From contig NZ_JAGXTP010000004.1 in NCBI RefSeq assembly GCF_018334155.1, forward strand, positions 1 to 64,000: DNA of 64,000 nucleotides, written 5' to 3'. Origin of the DNA: Devosia litorisediminis (GTDB lineage: Bacteria; Pseudomonadota; Alphaproteobacteria; Rhizobiales; Devosiaceae). Position numbers and translations under genes: made by a program. This document shows, one piece after another, positions 23,513-32,922 of the stretch. Under the pieces are notes generated by a model. That model searched no databases, had not been told where the DNA came from, and was given only the letters and a program-made list of their open reading frames with translations. Numbering within the stretch: position 1 is the stretch's first letter; each line of letters starts with the position of its first letter.

Positions 23513-24532
23513 ATGACTGATATCAAATTCGCCGCTATCGGCATCAACCACAGCCATATCTACGGCCAGGTGCAGTGCCTCAAGCGCGCCGGCGCCCAGC
23601 TTGTCGCCTTCCACGCAGTGGAAGACGATCTGGCCGCAGCGTTTGCCGAAAAGTTTCCCGAGGCCAAGCGCGTTGCTGACCCCCAGGAAATCTACGAAGA
23701 CGAATCCATCGCCGTGATCACCACGGCGGCTATCCCTGCCGACCGCGCCGCGATCTCGATCAAGTCCATGCAGCATGGCAAGGACGTGCTCTCGGACAAG
23801 CCGGGCATGACCAGCTTTGCCCAGTTCGACGAGATCAAGAAGGTGCAGGCCGAGACCGGTCGCATCTATGCCGTGCTCTATTCGGAGCACTTCGAAGTCA
23901 GGGCGACCGTTGAAGCGGGCAATCTGATTGCCCAGGGCGCCATCGGCAAGGTGATCAACACCGTTGGCCTTGGCCCCCACGCACTCAATAACAATCCGCG
24001 CCCTGACTGGTTCTTCGATCGTCAGAGCTATGGCGGCATTCTGTGCGACATCGCCGCCCACCAGTTCGAGCAGTTCCTGTTCTTCTCGGATGCCATGGAT
24101 GCCGAAATCGTCTCGGCCAGCGTCGCCAACCGCGCCAATCCGCACCGTCCCGGCCTGCAGGATGTGGGCGACGTGGCGCTCAAGACACCTGATACCACCG
24201 GCTATATCCGCGTTGACTGGTTCACCCCCAAGGGTCTGCCGACCTGGGGCGATGGCCGCCTGACCATTCTGGGCACCGAAGGCTATATCGAACTGCGCAA
24301 ATATATCGATATTGCCGGCAAGCCAGGCGAGAACCACCTGTTCATCGTCAATGCCGAAGGCCCACGCCATATCGACTGCTCCGATGTCGATCTGCCATTC
24401 GGTCGCCAGTTCCTTGACGATGTGCGCAACCGCACCGAGACTGCCATGCCGCAGGAGCGCTGCTTCAACGCCATGAAGCTGGCCCTGACGGCTCAGCAAC
24501 TGGCTGAGCGCGGCACGGAGTGGGCACAGTGA
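23513..24532 (+). CDS. Gfo/Idh/MocA-family oxidoreductase (ABC operon, first)
   Basis: The 339-residue protein has a Rossmann-type N-terminus (FAAIGINHSHIYGQVQCLKRAGAQLVAFHA), in which the glycine loop is replaced by a His-rich NHSHIYG. The second helix region has GKDVLSDKPGMTS in place of the usual EKP, with the Lys kept. The C-terminal half has YGGILCDIAAHQ with the possible catalytic His. It is unlike the next gene, so the two dehydrogenases probably act on different steps. Its TGA overlaps the next GTG (GTGA). Confidence 0.9.
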   Translation: MTDIKFAAIGINHSHIYGQVQCLKRAGAQLVAFHAVEDDLAAAFAEKFPEAKRVADPQEIYEDESIAVITTAAIPADRAAISIKSMQHGKDVLSDKPGMTSFAQFDEIKKVQAETGRIYAVLYSEHFEVRATVEAGNLIAQGAIGKVINTVGLGPHALNNNPRPDWFFDRQSYGGILCDIAAHQFEQFLFFSDAMDAEIVSASVANRANPHRPGLQDVGDVALKTPDTTGYIRVDWFTPKGLPTWGDGRLTILGTEGYIELRKYIDIAGKPGENHLFIVNAEGPRHIDCSDVDLPFGRQFLDDVRNRTETAMPQERCFNAMKLALTAQQLAERGTEWAQ

Positions 24533-25614
24533 GCAAGATTTTCAACGTAGCCATTATCGGCGTCGGCATTGGCCGCAGCCACATCGTCGAGGGCTATCTG
24601 CCCAATGGCGACAAGTTCAAGGTGGTCGCGCTGTGCGATCTCAACCAGGAGCGCATGGGCACCGTTGCCGATGAATTCGGCATTGAGCGCCGCGTCACCG
24701 ACTTTGACGACGTCCTGGCCATGGACGATATCGACATCATCGATGTGTGCACCCCGCCTATGCTGCACCATCCCATGGTGATGGCCGCGCTCAAGGCTGG
24801 CAAGCACGTCATCTGCGAAAAGCCGCTGGTCGGCTCGCTCGCCCAGGTTGATGAAGTCATGGCCCAGGAGAAGATCTCCAAGGGCAAGCTGATGCCGGTG
24901 TTCCAGTATCGCTTCGGCGATGGCATCGAGCAGGCCAAGGCCATTATCGATGCAGGTCTGGCCGGCAAGGCCTATACCGGCACGGTGGAAACCTTCTGGC
25001 GCCGCGACGCCGATTACTACGCTGTGCCCTGGCGCGGCAAATGGGCCACCGAACTCGGTGGTGTGCTGATGGGTCATGCCATCCACCCCCATGACCTGTT
25101 CACCTATCTGATGGGCGATATCAGCCAGGTGTTCGGCCGTGTCGCCACCCGCGTCAATCCGATCGAGGTCGAGGATACCATCTCGGCATCGCTGGTGATG
25201 AAGAGCGGGGCTCTGGCCAGCCTGACCGCAACGCTGGGCGCCGCCGACGATACCACCCGGATTCGTCTGGCCTTTGAGAATGTGACCTTCGAAAGCGATC
25301 ACGCCGCTTATAATCCCGGCGAAAAGCTCTGGAAGATCCAGCCGCGCAATGACGAGACCAAGGCCAAGATCGACGCCCTGCTCGCCAATTGGAAGCATGT
25401 GCCATCGCGCTTCCAGACGCAGATGGAGCGTTTCCACGCTGCCCTGATCGGCGCCGCGCCGCTGCCCGTCACGAGCACCGATTCGCGCCGCTCGCTCGAA
25501 CTGGTGACCGCGTTCTACCATTCATCGGCAACGGGCGAGGACGTCGTCCTACCGCTCGGCCCCGGCCATTCCCTCTATGAAAGCTGGGTCCCGGCTCAGT
25601 TCCGGACCGCTTAG
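24529..25614 (+). CDS. Gfo/Idh/MocA-family oxidoreductase (ABC operon, second)
   Basis: The 361-residue protein has the classic NAD(P) motif AIIGVGIGRSHIVEGYL and the EKP motif (AGKHVICEKPLVGSL near residue 95). The C-terminal domain has ELGGVLMGHAIHPHDL with the catalytic His region. The start is the GTG at 24529, which overlaps the previous stop by GTGA; a GTG nine bases earlier is possible. With the ABC transporter and the preceding dehydrogenase it should oxidise the imported sugar or a keto-derivative. Confidence 0.92.
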   Translation: MSKIFNVAIIGVGIGRSHIVEGYLPNGDKFKVVALCDLNQERMGTVADEFGIERRVTDFDDVLAMDDIDIIDVCTPPMLHHPMVMAALKAGKHVICEKPLVGSLAQVDEVMAQEKISKGKLMPVFQYRFGDGIEQAKAIIDAGLAGKAYTGTVETFWRRDADYYAVPWRGKWATELGGVLMGHAIHPHDLFTYLMGDISQVFGRVATRVNPIEVEDTISASLVMKSGALASLTATLGAADDTTRIRLAFENVTFESDHAAYNPGEKLWKIQPRNDETKAKIDALLANWKHVPSRFQTQMERFHAALIGAAPLPVTSTDSRRSLELVTAFYHSSATGEDVVLPLGPGHSLYESWVPAQFRTA

Positions 25615-25623
25615 GAGTTCGCC

Positions 25624-26676
<1,053 letters not shown>

Positions 26677-26717
26677 CGCAGCCGTCCAACAGTTCCGCCT
26701 CCCTGGCGATGCAGAAT

Positions 26718-26755
26718 GGAGAAGCGCCCTGATGGGTGACTTCTCCTTTCTTTTT
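26718..26755 (+). terminator. Intrinsic terminator of the ABC operon
   Basis: GGAGAAG pairs with CTTCTCC around a 15-base loop and is followed by TTTCTTTTT. Confidence 0.85.
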
Positions 26756-26766
26756 GGGGTGAGGGA

Positions 26767-27018
26767 TTAGTCGTCCAGCCTATCCTCGACATCAGTCTCG
26801 GGCCGGTCGCCGCCCTGCGCCAGCTCCTCATGCCACTTGCCATTGGCACCCTGATATTGGATTGCCTCGGTCTCGCCGCCCAATTGCTGACGGTGGGCTG
26901 CCGATTCCGCCGCCTTGTGCGCAGCATCATGGGTCGGGAAGGTCTCGGAGAACACGTCCCCGACCTTGTAGGCGTAGCCGCCATCGTGTTCGACCACGTC
27001 ATAGGTCACATGTGTCAT
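26767..27018 (-). CDS. DUF2188-family small protein
   Basis: The 83-residue acidic protein has the DUF2188 pattern: YDVVEHDGGYAYKVGDVFSETFPTHDAAHKAAESAA, then IQYQGANGKWHEE. AGGAGA precedes the ATG at 27018. The function of the family is unknown; members are small cytoplasmic proteins often found near stress genes. The longer frame upstream to 27162 lies under the divergent gene and is not used. Confidence 0.85.
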   Translation of the reverse strand: MTHVTYDVVEHDGGYAYKVGDVFSETFPTHDAAHKAAESAAHRQQLGGETEAIQYQGANGKWHEELAQGGDRPETDVEDRLDD

Positions 27019-27124
27019 TGCCAGTCTCCTTGTTGAAAACAGAACTCGGCAGACGGCGGGAAGTTGCGCGCCTTGCAATGTGCCCGCACTGCCCGACATG
27101 GTAGCGGTCCAGCAGGAGCCCGCC

Positions 27125-28237
27125 ATGTCCGACCCTACACCCGCCATCCGCATCGCGCGCAAGCTCGATATCGTGGTGATCGGCGCCGGGCAGGCCGGGC
27201 TCAGTGCTGCCTATCATCTCAAAGGAGCCGGGCTGGTCCCCAATCGCGATTTCCTGGTTCTTGATTCTGCGCCCCGGCCCGGCGGCGCCTGGCAGTTTCG
27301 CTGGCCCTCGCTGACGCTGTCCACGGTCAACCGGGTGCACGATCTGCCCGGCATGAGCTTTACCGAGAGTGCGGGCGAAGACCCCAGCGTGCAGGCCGCG
27401 GTCGCCGTGCCGCAATATTTTGCCGCCTATGAAGACCGCTTCGACCTGCAGGTGCAGCGCCCCAGCACGGCCAGGGTGGTGTGCAATCGCGGCGAGCGCC
27501 TGCGCATCGAAACCGATCACGGGCTCTACTCCGCCCGCGGCCTGATCAACGCCACCGGCACCTGGGAAAAACCCTTCATCCCCGACTATCCCGGTGCCGA
27601 CAGTTTTGCCGGTCGCCAGTTGCATACGCGCGACTACCAGACGGCCAGCGAATTTGCCGGTCAGCACGTCATGGTGGTCGGCGCGGGCATTTCCGCCATC
27701 CAGCTGCTCGATGAAATCTCCCGGGTGACCACCACCAGCTGGGTCAGCCGCACCCCGCCGCACTTCCGCGACGGCAGTTTCACGCCCGAGGATGGCCGCG
27801 CTGCCGTCAAGCTGGTCGAAGACCGCGTACGCGCCGGCCTGCCACCGGGCTCGGTGGTGTCGGTCACGGGCCTGCCACGCAGCCCGGCCATTGCGGCCAT
27901 GGAACAGCGCGGCGCGCTGAACAACCAGCCCATGTTTGAATCCATGACCCCCACCGGCGTGCGCTGGGCCGATGGGCGCGAGCAGGCCGTCGATGTCATC
28001 CTGTGGTGCACCGGCTTTCGCAGCGCCCTCGACCATCTGGCGCCGCTGCAATTGCGCGAACCCTCGGGTGGCATCACCATGACCGGGCGGCTGGCCACCC
28101 AGGTTGCCCGCGACCCGCGCATCCATCTGGTCGGCTACGGCCCCTCAGCCTCCACCATCGGCGCCAACCGCGCCGGCGCGGCCGCGGCCAAGGAATTGCT
28201 CAACCATCTCGCGCGATCAGCATCGGCACAGGGCTGA
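27125..28237 (+). CDS. Flavin-containing NAD(P)/FAD-dependent monooxygenase
   Basis: The 370-residue protein has an N-terminal FAD-binding motif VVIGAGQAGLSAAYHL near residue 18 and a second dinucleotide motif VMVVGAGISAIQLLDE near residue 182. Between them is INATGTWEKPFIPDYPGADSFAG, typical of class B flavoprotein monooxygenases, and LWCTGFRSALDHLAPL follows near the C-terminus. Such enzymes oxygenate ketones, amines or thiols; the substrate is unknown. AGGAG precedes the ATG at 27125. It is divergent from the DUF2188 gene. Confidence 0.9.
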   Translation: MSDPTPAIRIARKLDIVVIGAGQAGLSAAYHLKGAGLVPNRDFLVLDSAPRPGGAWQFRWPSLTLSTVNRVHDLPGMSFTESAGEDPSVQAAVAVPQYFAAYEDRFDLQVQRPSTARVVCNRGERLRIETDHGLYSARGLINATGTWEKPFIPDYPGADSFAGRQLHTRDYQTASEFAGQHVMVVGAGISAIQLLDEISRVTTTSWVSRTPPHFRDGSFTPEDGRAAVKLVEDRVRAGLPPGSVVSVTGLPRSPAIAAMEQRGALNNQPMFESMTPTGVRWADGREQAVDVILWCTGFRSALDHLAPLQLREPSGGITMTGRLATQVARDPRIHLVGYGPSASTIGANRAGAAAAKELLNHLARSASAQG

Positions 28238-28273
28238 TCAATGGGCTATCCTCGATGATTTGAGGGGGTCGCC

Positions 28274-29026
28274 ATGCCATCAGAGCCACGTTCTTTGCGC
28301 CTTGCCGTACTGATCGATGCCGATAATGCATCGGCCAAGATTGCCGATGGTCTGTTTGAAGAAATCGCCAAGATCGGCGAGGCCAGCGTGCGGCGCATCT
28401 ATGGCGACTTTTCCAGCCCGCGCTCAAAGGGCTGGATCGATGTGCTGGCCAAACATGCCATCATCCCGCAACAGCAATTCGCCTATACCATAGGCAAGAA
28501 CGCCTCCGACATCACCCTGGTCATCGACGCCATGGATCTGCTGCATGGTGGCCGCCTCGACGGGTTTTGTCTGGTGTCATCGGATAGCGACTTCACCCGG
28601 CTCGCCGCCCGCATTCGCGAGCAGGGCGTTGATGTATTCGGCTTTGGCGAACAGAAAACCCCCGAGAGCTTCCGCCAGGCCTGTCGGCGTTTCATCTACA
28701 CCGAGAACCTGCTGCCCACGCCAACCGTGGCCGCCGACAGTGCTGCACCCCGATCGCTGCAACCGGTCGCAGCGGCGACAAAAATCATCAGCGGTATCAT
28801 CGCCCAGATGGAAAGCGATGACGGCTGGGTGGCGCTGGGACAGGTGGGTAGTCAATTGTCCAATCTGGCATCGGACTTCGATCCCCGCACCTACGGTTTT
28901 CGCAAGCTGAGCGATCTGGTACGCGGCGCCAACGCTTTCGACATTCAGCACCCCACGGGCGGCACGCTCAGGATCCGGGTCAGGCCAAAGCCCAATAAAC
29001 AAAAGCTGCCTCCGGCCAAAAAATAG
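28274..29026 (+). CDS. NYN-domain (PIN-like RNase) protein with OST-HTH/LOTUS domain
   Basis: The 250-residue protein starts with an NYN domain: LAVLIDADNASAKIADGLFEEIAKIG holds the first acidic site, DITLVIDAMDLLHGG and FCLVSSDSDFTRLAARIREQG hold the other catalytic Asp residues. After a linker of about 25 residues, residues 165-235 form an OST-HTH/LOTUS domain (GWVALGQVGSQL... DPRTYGFRKLSDLV) that usually binds RNA. A basic tail ends the protein. It is a probable RNase of unknown target; this family has a known bacterial branch. Confidence 0.93.
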   Translation: MPSEPRSLRLAVLIDADNASAKIADGLFEEIAKIGEASVRRIYGDFSSPRSKGWIDVLAKHAIIPQQQFAYTIGKNASDITLVIDAMDLLHGGRLDGFCLVSSDSDFTRLAARIREQGVDVFGFGEQKTPESFRQACRRFIYTENLLPTPTVAADSAAPRSLQPVAAATKIISGIIAQMESDDGWVALGQVGSQLSNLASDFDPRTYGFRKLSDLVRGANAFDIQHPTGGTLRIRVRPKPNKQKLPPAKK

Positions 29027-29132
29027 CCCCGCGACTGCGCGGTATCGCCCCTTCCGACATGGTCAGGCACGGCGGCGGCTGATAGGTTTGGGCTATTCAA
29101 CGCATCCTGTTCTCCGTCCCGGAATTTGCCCC

Positions 29133-30062
29133 GTGAAGACCTATCAACTGCCCCATACCGACCGCACCCTGTCCAGCGTCGTGCTGGGCATGATGCGCAT
29201 TCCCAAGATGAGCGATGCGGAAGTCCAGACACTGGTCGGCGCCGCGCGTGACGCGGGTATCAATGTATTCGACCACGCCGACATCTATGGCGGCGCCCGC
29301 CATGCCTGCGAGGCGCGCTTTGGCGAAGCCATCAGCTTCAATGCGGCCGAGCGCGAGGATGTTTTCATCCAGTCCAAGACCGGTATCGGCAAGGGCTATT
29401 TCGATTTCTCCGAGGAGCACATCCTCAAATCTGTCGAGGGCTCACTCAAGGCGCTGCGCACCGATTATCTCGATCTGCTACTGCTGCACCGCCCCGATAC
29501 GCTGGTCGAGCCCGACGAGGTCGCATCGGCCTTCGACAAGCTGCTTGCTGCCGGCAAGGTCCGCAATTTCGGTGTCTCCAACCAGACGCCCGGCCAGATC
29601 GACCTGCTCAAGACCGCCGTCAAGCAGCCGCTTGTTGCCAATCAGGTGCAGCTTTCGATCACCCATGCGCCGCTCATCGCCCAGGGCGTGGCGGCCAATA
29701 TGGCCGGGCTCGATCAGTCGATCGACCGCGATAATGGTCTGCTCGAATATTCGCGTATCAACAACATGATGCTGCAGGCCTGGTCGCCCTTCCAGAAGGG
29801 CTTCTTCGATGGGGTATTCCTGGGCGATCGCGAGAACTTCGCCGAACTCAACGACGTCATCGACGAACTGGCTGGCCAATATGGCGTCACCCCGACCGGC
29901 ATTGCCGTGGCCTGGATCATCCGCCACCCGGCCAATATCCAGGTCGTTCTGGGCACCACCAATCCCGGCCGCGTCGCCGATTCTGCCGCTGGTGCCGACG
30001 TCACCCTGACCCGTCAGGAATGGTATCGCCTGTTCACCGCGGCGGGACACAAACTGCCCTGA
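29133..30062 (+). CDS. Aldo/keto reductase (YdhF type)
   Basis: The 309-residue TIM-barrel protein has the AKR catalytic set: Asp/Tyr in FDHADIYGG near residue 46, Lys in VFIQSKTGIG near residue 82 and His in LLLLHRPDTL near residue 121. KVRNFGVSNQTPGQIDLL and VVLGTTNPGRV, the NADPH site, follow. The start is the GTG at 29133, where similarity begins (VKTYQLP); the ribosome site is weak. It probably reduces small aldehydes or ketones with NADPH in the cytoplasm. It is convergent with the HemG-like gene. Confidence 0.93.
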   Translation: MKTYQLPHTDRTLSSVVLGMMRIPKMSDAEVQTLVGAARDAGINVFDHADIYGGARHACEARFGEAISFNAAEREDVFIQSKTGIGKGYFDFSEEHILKSVEGSLKALRTDYLDLLLLHRPDTLVEPDEVASAFDKLLAAGKVRNFGVSNQTPGQIDLLKTAVKQPLVANQVQLSITHAPLIAQGVAANMAGLDQSIDRDNGLLEYSRINNMMLQAWSPFQKGFFDGVFLGDRENFAELNDVIDELAGQYGVTPTGIAVAWIIRHPANIQVVLGTTNPGRVADSAAGADVTLTRQEWYRLFTAAGHKLP

Positions 30063-30107
30063 TAAGAGGGCCGGACGGCCGGGCCCTGGCCCGGCTGTCC
30101 GCTCGGA

Positions 30108-30647
30108 CTATTGCGCAGGTGTCCTGATCCATCCATCGACCAATGCGTCCAGCGCCGGCCAGTCGGTATACTCCTTGTCGGCGTCCAGATCGGTTCCCGC
30201 TGGCTGTTTGGATGCCACGATGCGGCGCATCACGAACCTCCGGAAAATGTCGTATCTGGACGGCTGATAGGCACCGGCGACCTGCGCCACGTGCCCCGGG
30301 GTCCAGCCCGTCGCCGCCTTGAAGTCGTCCAGTATGGGTTCGAAGCCGTTCCAGTCATCGGCGTCGTGACCAGCGGCCGCCAGCGATACCGAGACAAACA
30401 GTGTCGCCCTGCTGTTGAGCTGATCGGCATACCGGGCGGCAAAGTCTGAGAGGGCACGCTGGTAGTGCCCGATATGAATGGAGCCGGCCAGGATCACCCG
30501 ATCAAACCGGCCCAGCTCGATCTCCTCCGCATCGGCAACGTGAACAAGTTCTACCGCCCCGCCGCCATCGGCGATCCGGTCTGCGATATGGCGGGCAATC
30601 TTGCGCGTCTGCCCTTCGCTGGTGGCATAGGCAATCAATACTGTCAT
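30108..30647 (-). CDS. Flavodoxin-domain protein, HemG-like
   Basis: The 179-residue protein has an N-terminal FMN-binding loop (VLIAYATSEGQTRKIARHIADRI) and the core RVILAGSIHIGHYQRALSDF, followed by LFVSVSLAAAG. This matches the HemG-type flavodoxin family, whose E. coli member oxidises protoporphyrinogen IX using respiratory quinones. The C-terminus has the family's YDIFRRFVMRRIVASKQ. GAGGAGA precedes the ATG at 30647. Whether it works in heme synthesis here is not shown by context. Confidence 0.87.
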   Translation of the reverse strand: MTVLIAYATSEGQTRKIARHIADRIADGGGAVELVHVADAEEIELGRFDRVILAGSIHIGHYQRALSDFAARYADQLNSRATLFVSVSLAAAGHDADDWNGFEPILDDFKAATGWTPGHVAQVAGAYQPSRYDIFRRFVMRRIVASKQPAGTDLDADKEYTDWPALDALVDGWIRTPAQ

Positions 30648-30792
30648 CGCTGTCTCCTCAGGATTTGCAGCCATTGCCACAGGGCGGGGGCGCACTGGAC
30701 CAGGCCCGGATCGACCAAGGCCGTCCCTTGGATTGAAACCCAAGGGTGAGCCAAGTGCATTGATGGACATCAAACCATACCCCTGATGCTGA

Positions 30793-31707
30793 TCAGGGGT
30801 CGGTAGCGTTGTTGCCCGCTTCGTTTCGCCAGCTTGATGCCGAGGCTATCAACGCGTCGGCGACGCGGCTGGGGAACTGCCTTTGGAAGGTCAGGGCGTA
30901 GAACGCCTCGCGAATGGCTGGCAGTTGTACCACTTCGCGCAGCATGCCCGCTTCAAGCTCGTCGCGAATGACAATGGCGGGCAGGGGCGCCAGGCCAATC
31001 CCCTCGCGGGCCATCAGACGCAACATGGCCATGTCGTCCACTTCCGCCACGATCACCGGCGACACCCCCAGACGATCGCACAGCCCGTCGAACTCGGCCC
31101 TGATGCTGCTTGCGCCGGTGGGCAGGATCACCGGCTGGCTGACCAGGGCATCGCGCAGCGAGAGCGAAAAGCAGTCCAGCGTGGGCGCAGCAAACAGGCT
31201 GATGGTCTGCTGGGCGAGCCGGTGAACGATCAGGCCATCGGCGGGGCTGGTGGCGGGCGGCGCATTGCACAGCACCACATCGAGTTCGAGATGGCGCAAT
31301 TGACCCACCAGTTCGGCCAGACTGCCCGAGGTCAGAATCACTTCAAGGTCCGGCTGGCCCAGACAGGGCCGCACGAAATCGATCTGGAAATTGCGCGACA
31401 GCGTCGCCAGCGCCCCCACCCGCAGCAATTGTCGCCGCCCCGAACCCACGCGCAGCGTCGCCAGCAGATCATCGCCTGCAGCAAAGATGGCTTCGGCATG
31501 GTCCTGCGCAATCCGGCCCGCCTCGGTCAGCACCAGCTGGCGCCCGACCCGCTCGAACAGATGATGCCCCAGCCGTTCTTCGAGGGTGTGGATCTGGGTC
31601 GACAAAGCTGACTGTGCCACGCCCAGCATGCGGGCAGCGCGGGTCAGATTGCCCTGCCGGGCAACTTCGAGGAAATAGCGCAAATGCTTATAGTTCAGGC
31701 TGTTCAT
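30793..31707 (-). CDS. LysR-family regulator divergent from sbtA
   Basis: The 304-residue protein begins LNYKHLRYFLEVARQGNLTRAARMLGVAQSALSTQIHTLEERLGHHLFER, a NhaR-like LysR winged helix, followed by an effector domain with LPTGASSIRAEFDGLCD. It is transcribed away from the SbtA-type transporter gene, with a 106-bp shared gap holding a CTGAT-N9-ATCAG site. The arrangement suggests it activates sbtA in response to an inorganic-carbon, sodium or metabolic signal (inference). Confidence 0.92.
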   Translation of the reverse strand: MNSLNYKHLRYFLEVARQGNLTRAARMLGVAQSALSTQIHTLEERLGHHLFERVGRQLVLTEAGRIAQDHAEAIFAAGDDLLATLRVGSGRRQLLRVGALATLSRNFQIDFVRPCLGQPDLEVILTSGSLAELVGQLRHLELDVVLCNAPPATSPADGLIVHRLAQQTISLFAAPTLDCFSLSLRDALVSQPVILPTGASSIRAEFDGLCDRLGVSPVIVAEVDDMAMLRLMAREGIGLAPLPAIVIRDELEAGMLREVVQLPAIREAFYALTFQRQFPSRVADALIASASSWRNEAGNNATDP

Positions 31708-31733
31708 TGTTCTGTTTTATAGATCGTTTCGAT

Positions 31734-31753
31734 CTGATCAATGAATTTATCAG
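31734..31753 (+). promoter_or_regulatory. LysR-type binding site candidate CTGAT-N9-ATCAG
   Basis: A dyad of suitable size lies midway in the divergent LysR/sbtA gap. GATC-N5-GATC at 31721-31734 overlaps its left side. Its place fits both autoregulation and activation of sbtA. Confidence 0.5.
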
Positions 31754-31813
31754 AATGATTTTTGCGGACTACATCAGCGCCAGTGACGTCTGACAAAAAC
31801 TCTTGAGACCCCA

Positions 31814-32761
31814 ATGGAAACCCTGTTCTCTCCCATGATCCTGTTCTTCGTGCTCGGTGCGCTTGCCGTTCTGGTGCGCAGCGATCTGAGCATCCCCGAC
31901 GTCGTGGGCAAGGCGCTGGCGCTCTATCTGATGGCCGCCATCGGGCTCAAGGGCGGCGTGCAGGTGTCCCAGTCCGGCTTCACCACGGAACTGGCACTGG
32001 CGGGTGTCGCCGGCGTGGCCCTGAGCTTCCTGTTGCCGCTGCCCGCCTTCTGGGTGCTGCGTCGGCTGGGCAAGCTTGATCCACTCAATGCCGGTTCCGT
32101 CGCCGCCCATTACGGCTCGGTTTCCGTGGTCACCTTCGTGACCGGTGTCGAAATTCTGGGTGCGCATGGCCTGCCGCCGGCGGGCTATATGGTGGCCGTG
32201 CTGGCGCTGATGGAAACGCCCGCCATCCTGACCGGGCTCTGGCTGGTGCGCAAATCCGCCAGTACCGATTCGGCCAGTCCAAAAGGTCATCTGCGCGAGG
32301 CCCTGACCAATGGTTCGGTTCTGCTCATGGTGGGCAGCTTCGCCATCGGCCTGATCGCCGGGCCAAAGGGCTTTGCCCCCATCCAGCCCGTCTTTGAAGG
32401 CGCCTTCCGGGGCATATTGTGCCTGTTCCTGCTCGATATGGGTCTGGTGGCGGCCCGCTTCCTGCACAAGACCAAAAGCCTGACACCGCCTCTGGCCGGA
32501 CTTGCCATCGCGCTGGCGCTGGTCAATGGCACCATTGGTGTGCTGGTCGGCACGCTGATCGGGCTCGATACCGGCTCGGTCGCGGCGCTGGGCATCCTGG
32601 CCGGTAGTGCGAGCTATATCGCTGTGCCGGCCGCCATCCGACTGGCCTTGCCCGATGCCGATATCGGCCTACCCCTGGCCATGTCGCTGGGCATCACCTT
32701 CCCCTTCAATATCCTGTTGGGCGTCCCGCTGTTCAAGGCCATGGCACAGGCGTTGGCCTGA
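31814..32761 (+). CDS. sbtA: Sodium-dependent bicarbonate transporter, SbtA family
   Basis: The 315-residue membrane protein has about ten helices and the SbtA (DUF897) features. The N-terminus is MILFFVLGALAVLVRSDLSIPDVVGKALALYLMAAIGLKGG. Further on are HYGSVSVVTFVTGVEIL, ETPAILTGL and the C-terminal GILAGSASYIAVPAAIRLALPDADIGLPLAMSLGITFPFN. The cyanobacterial founder imports HCO3- with Na+. No SbtB-type PII gene follows directly; an Amt gene does. In a heterotroph the role may be anaplerotic carbon supply or transport of another anion. Confidence 0.9.
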   Translation: METLFSPMILFFVLGALAVLVRSDLSIPDVVGKALALYLMAAIGLKGGVQVSQSGFTTELALAGVAGVALSFLLPLPAFWVLRRLGKLDPLNAGSVAAHYGSVSVVTFVTGVEILGAHGLPPAGYMVAVLALMETPAILTGLWLVRKSASTDSASPKGHLREALTNGSVLLMVGSFAIGLIAGPKGFAPIQPVFEGAFRGILCLFLLDMGLVAARFLHKTKSLTPPLAGLAIALALVNGTIGVLVGTLIGLDTGSVAALGILAGSASYIAVPAAIRLALPDADIGLPLAMSLGITFPFNILLGVPLFKAMAQALA

Positions 32762-32785
32762 GCGGGGCGCTGGGTCACTGCACAA

Positions 32786-32823
32786 CCAGATATGGCGGCT
32801 GCCACTGGCGCCGCCAAATCTGG
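32786..32823 (+). terminator. Hairpin after sbtA
   Basis: CCAGATATGGCGGC pairs almost fully with GCCGCCAAATCTGG around a loop of ten bases. There is no T-tract, so it may be a Rho-assisted end or a message-stabilising stem. Confidence 0.45.
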
Positions 32824-32922
32824 CCTTCAGCGCCAGCTTGGCGTTGACAGCGTCGGCCCGCTTTCCGATACATCCCCGCCAAGAACGTATTTCAAGCGTT
32901 CGTGTTTTGGGGGGATCTGCCG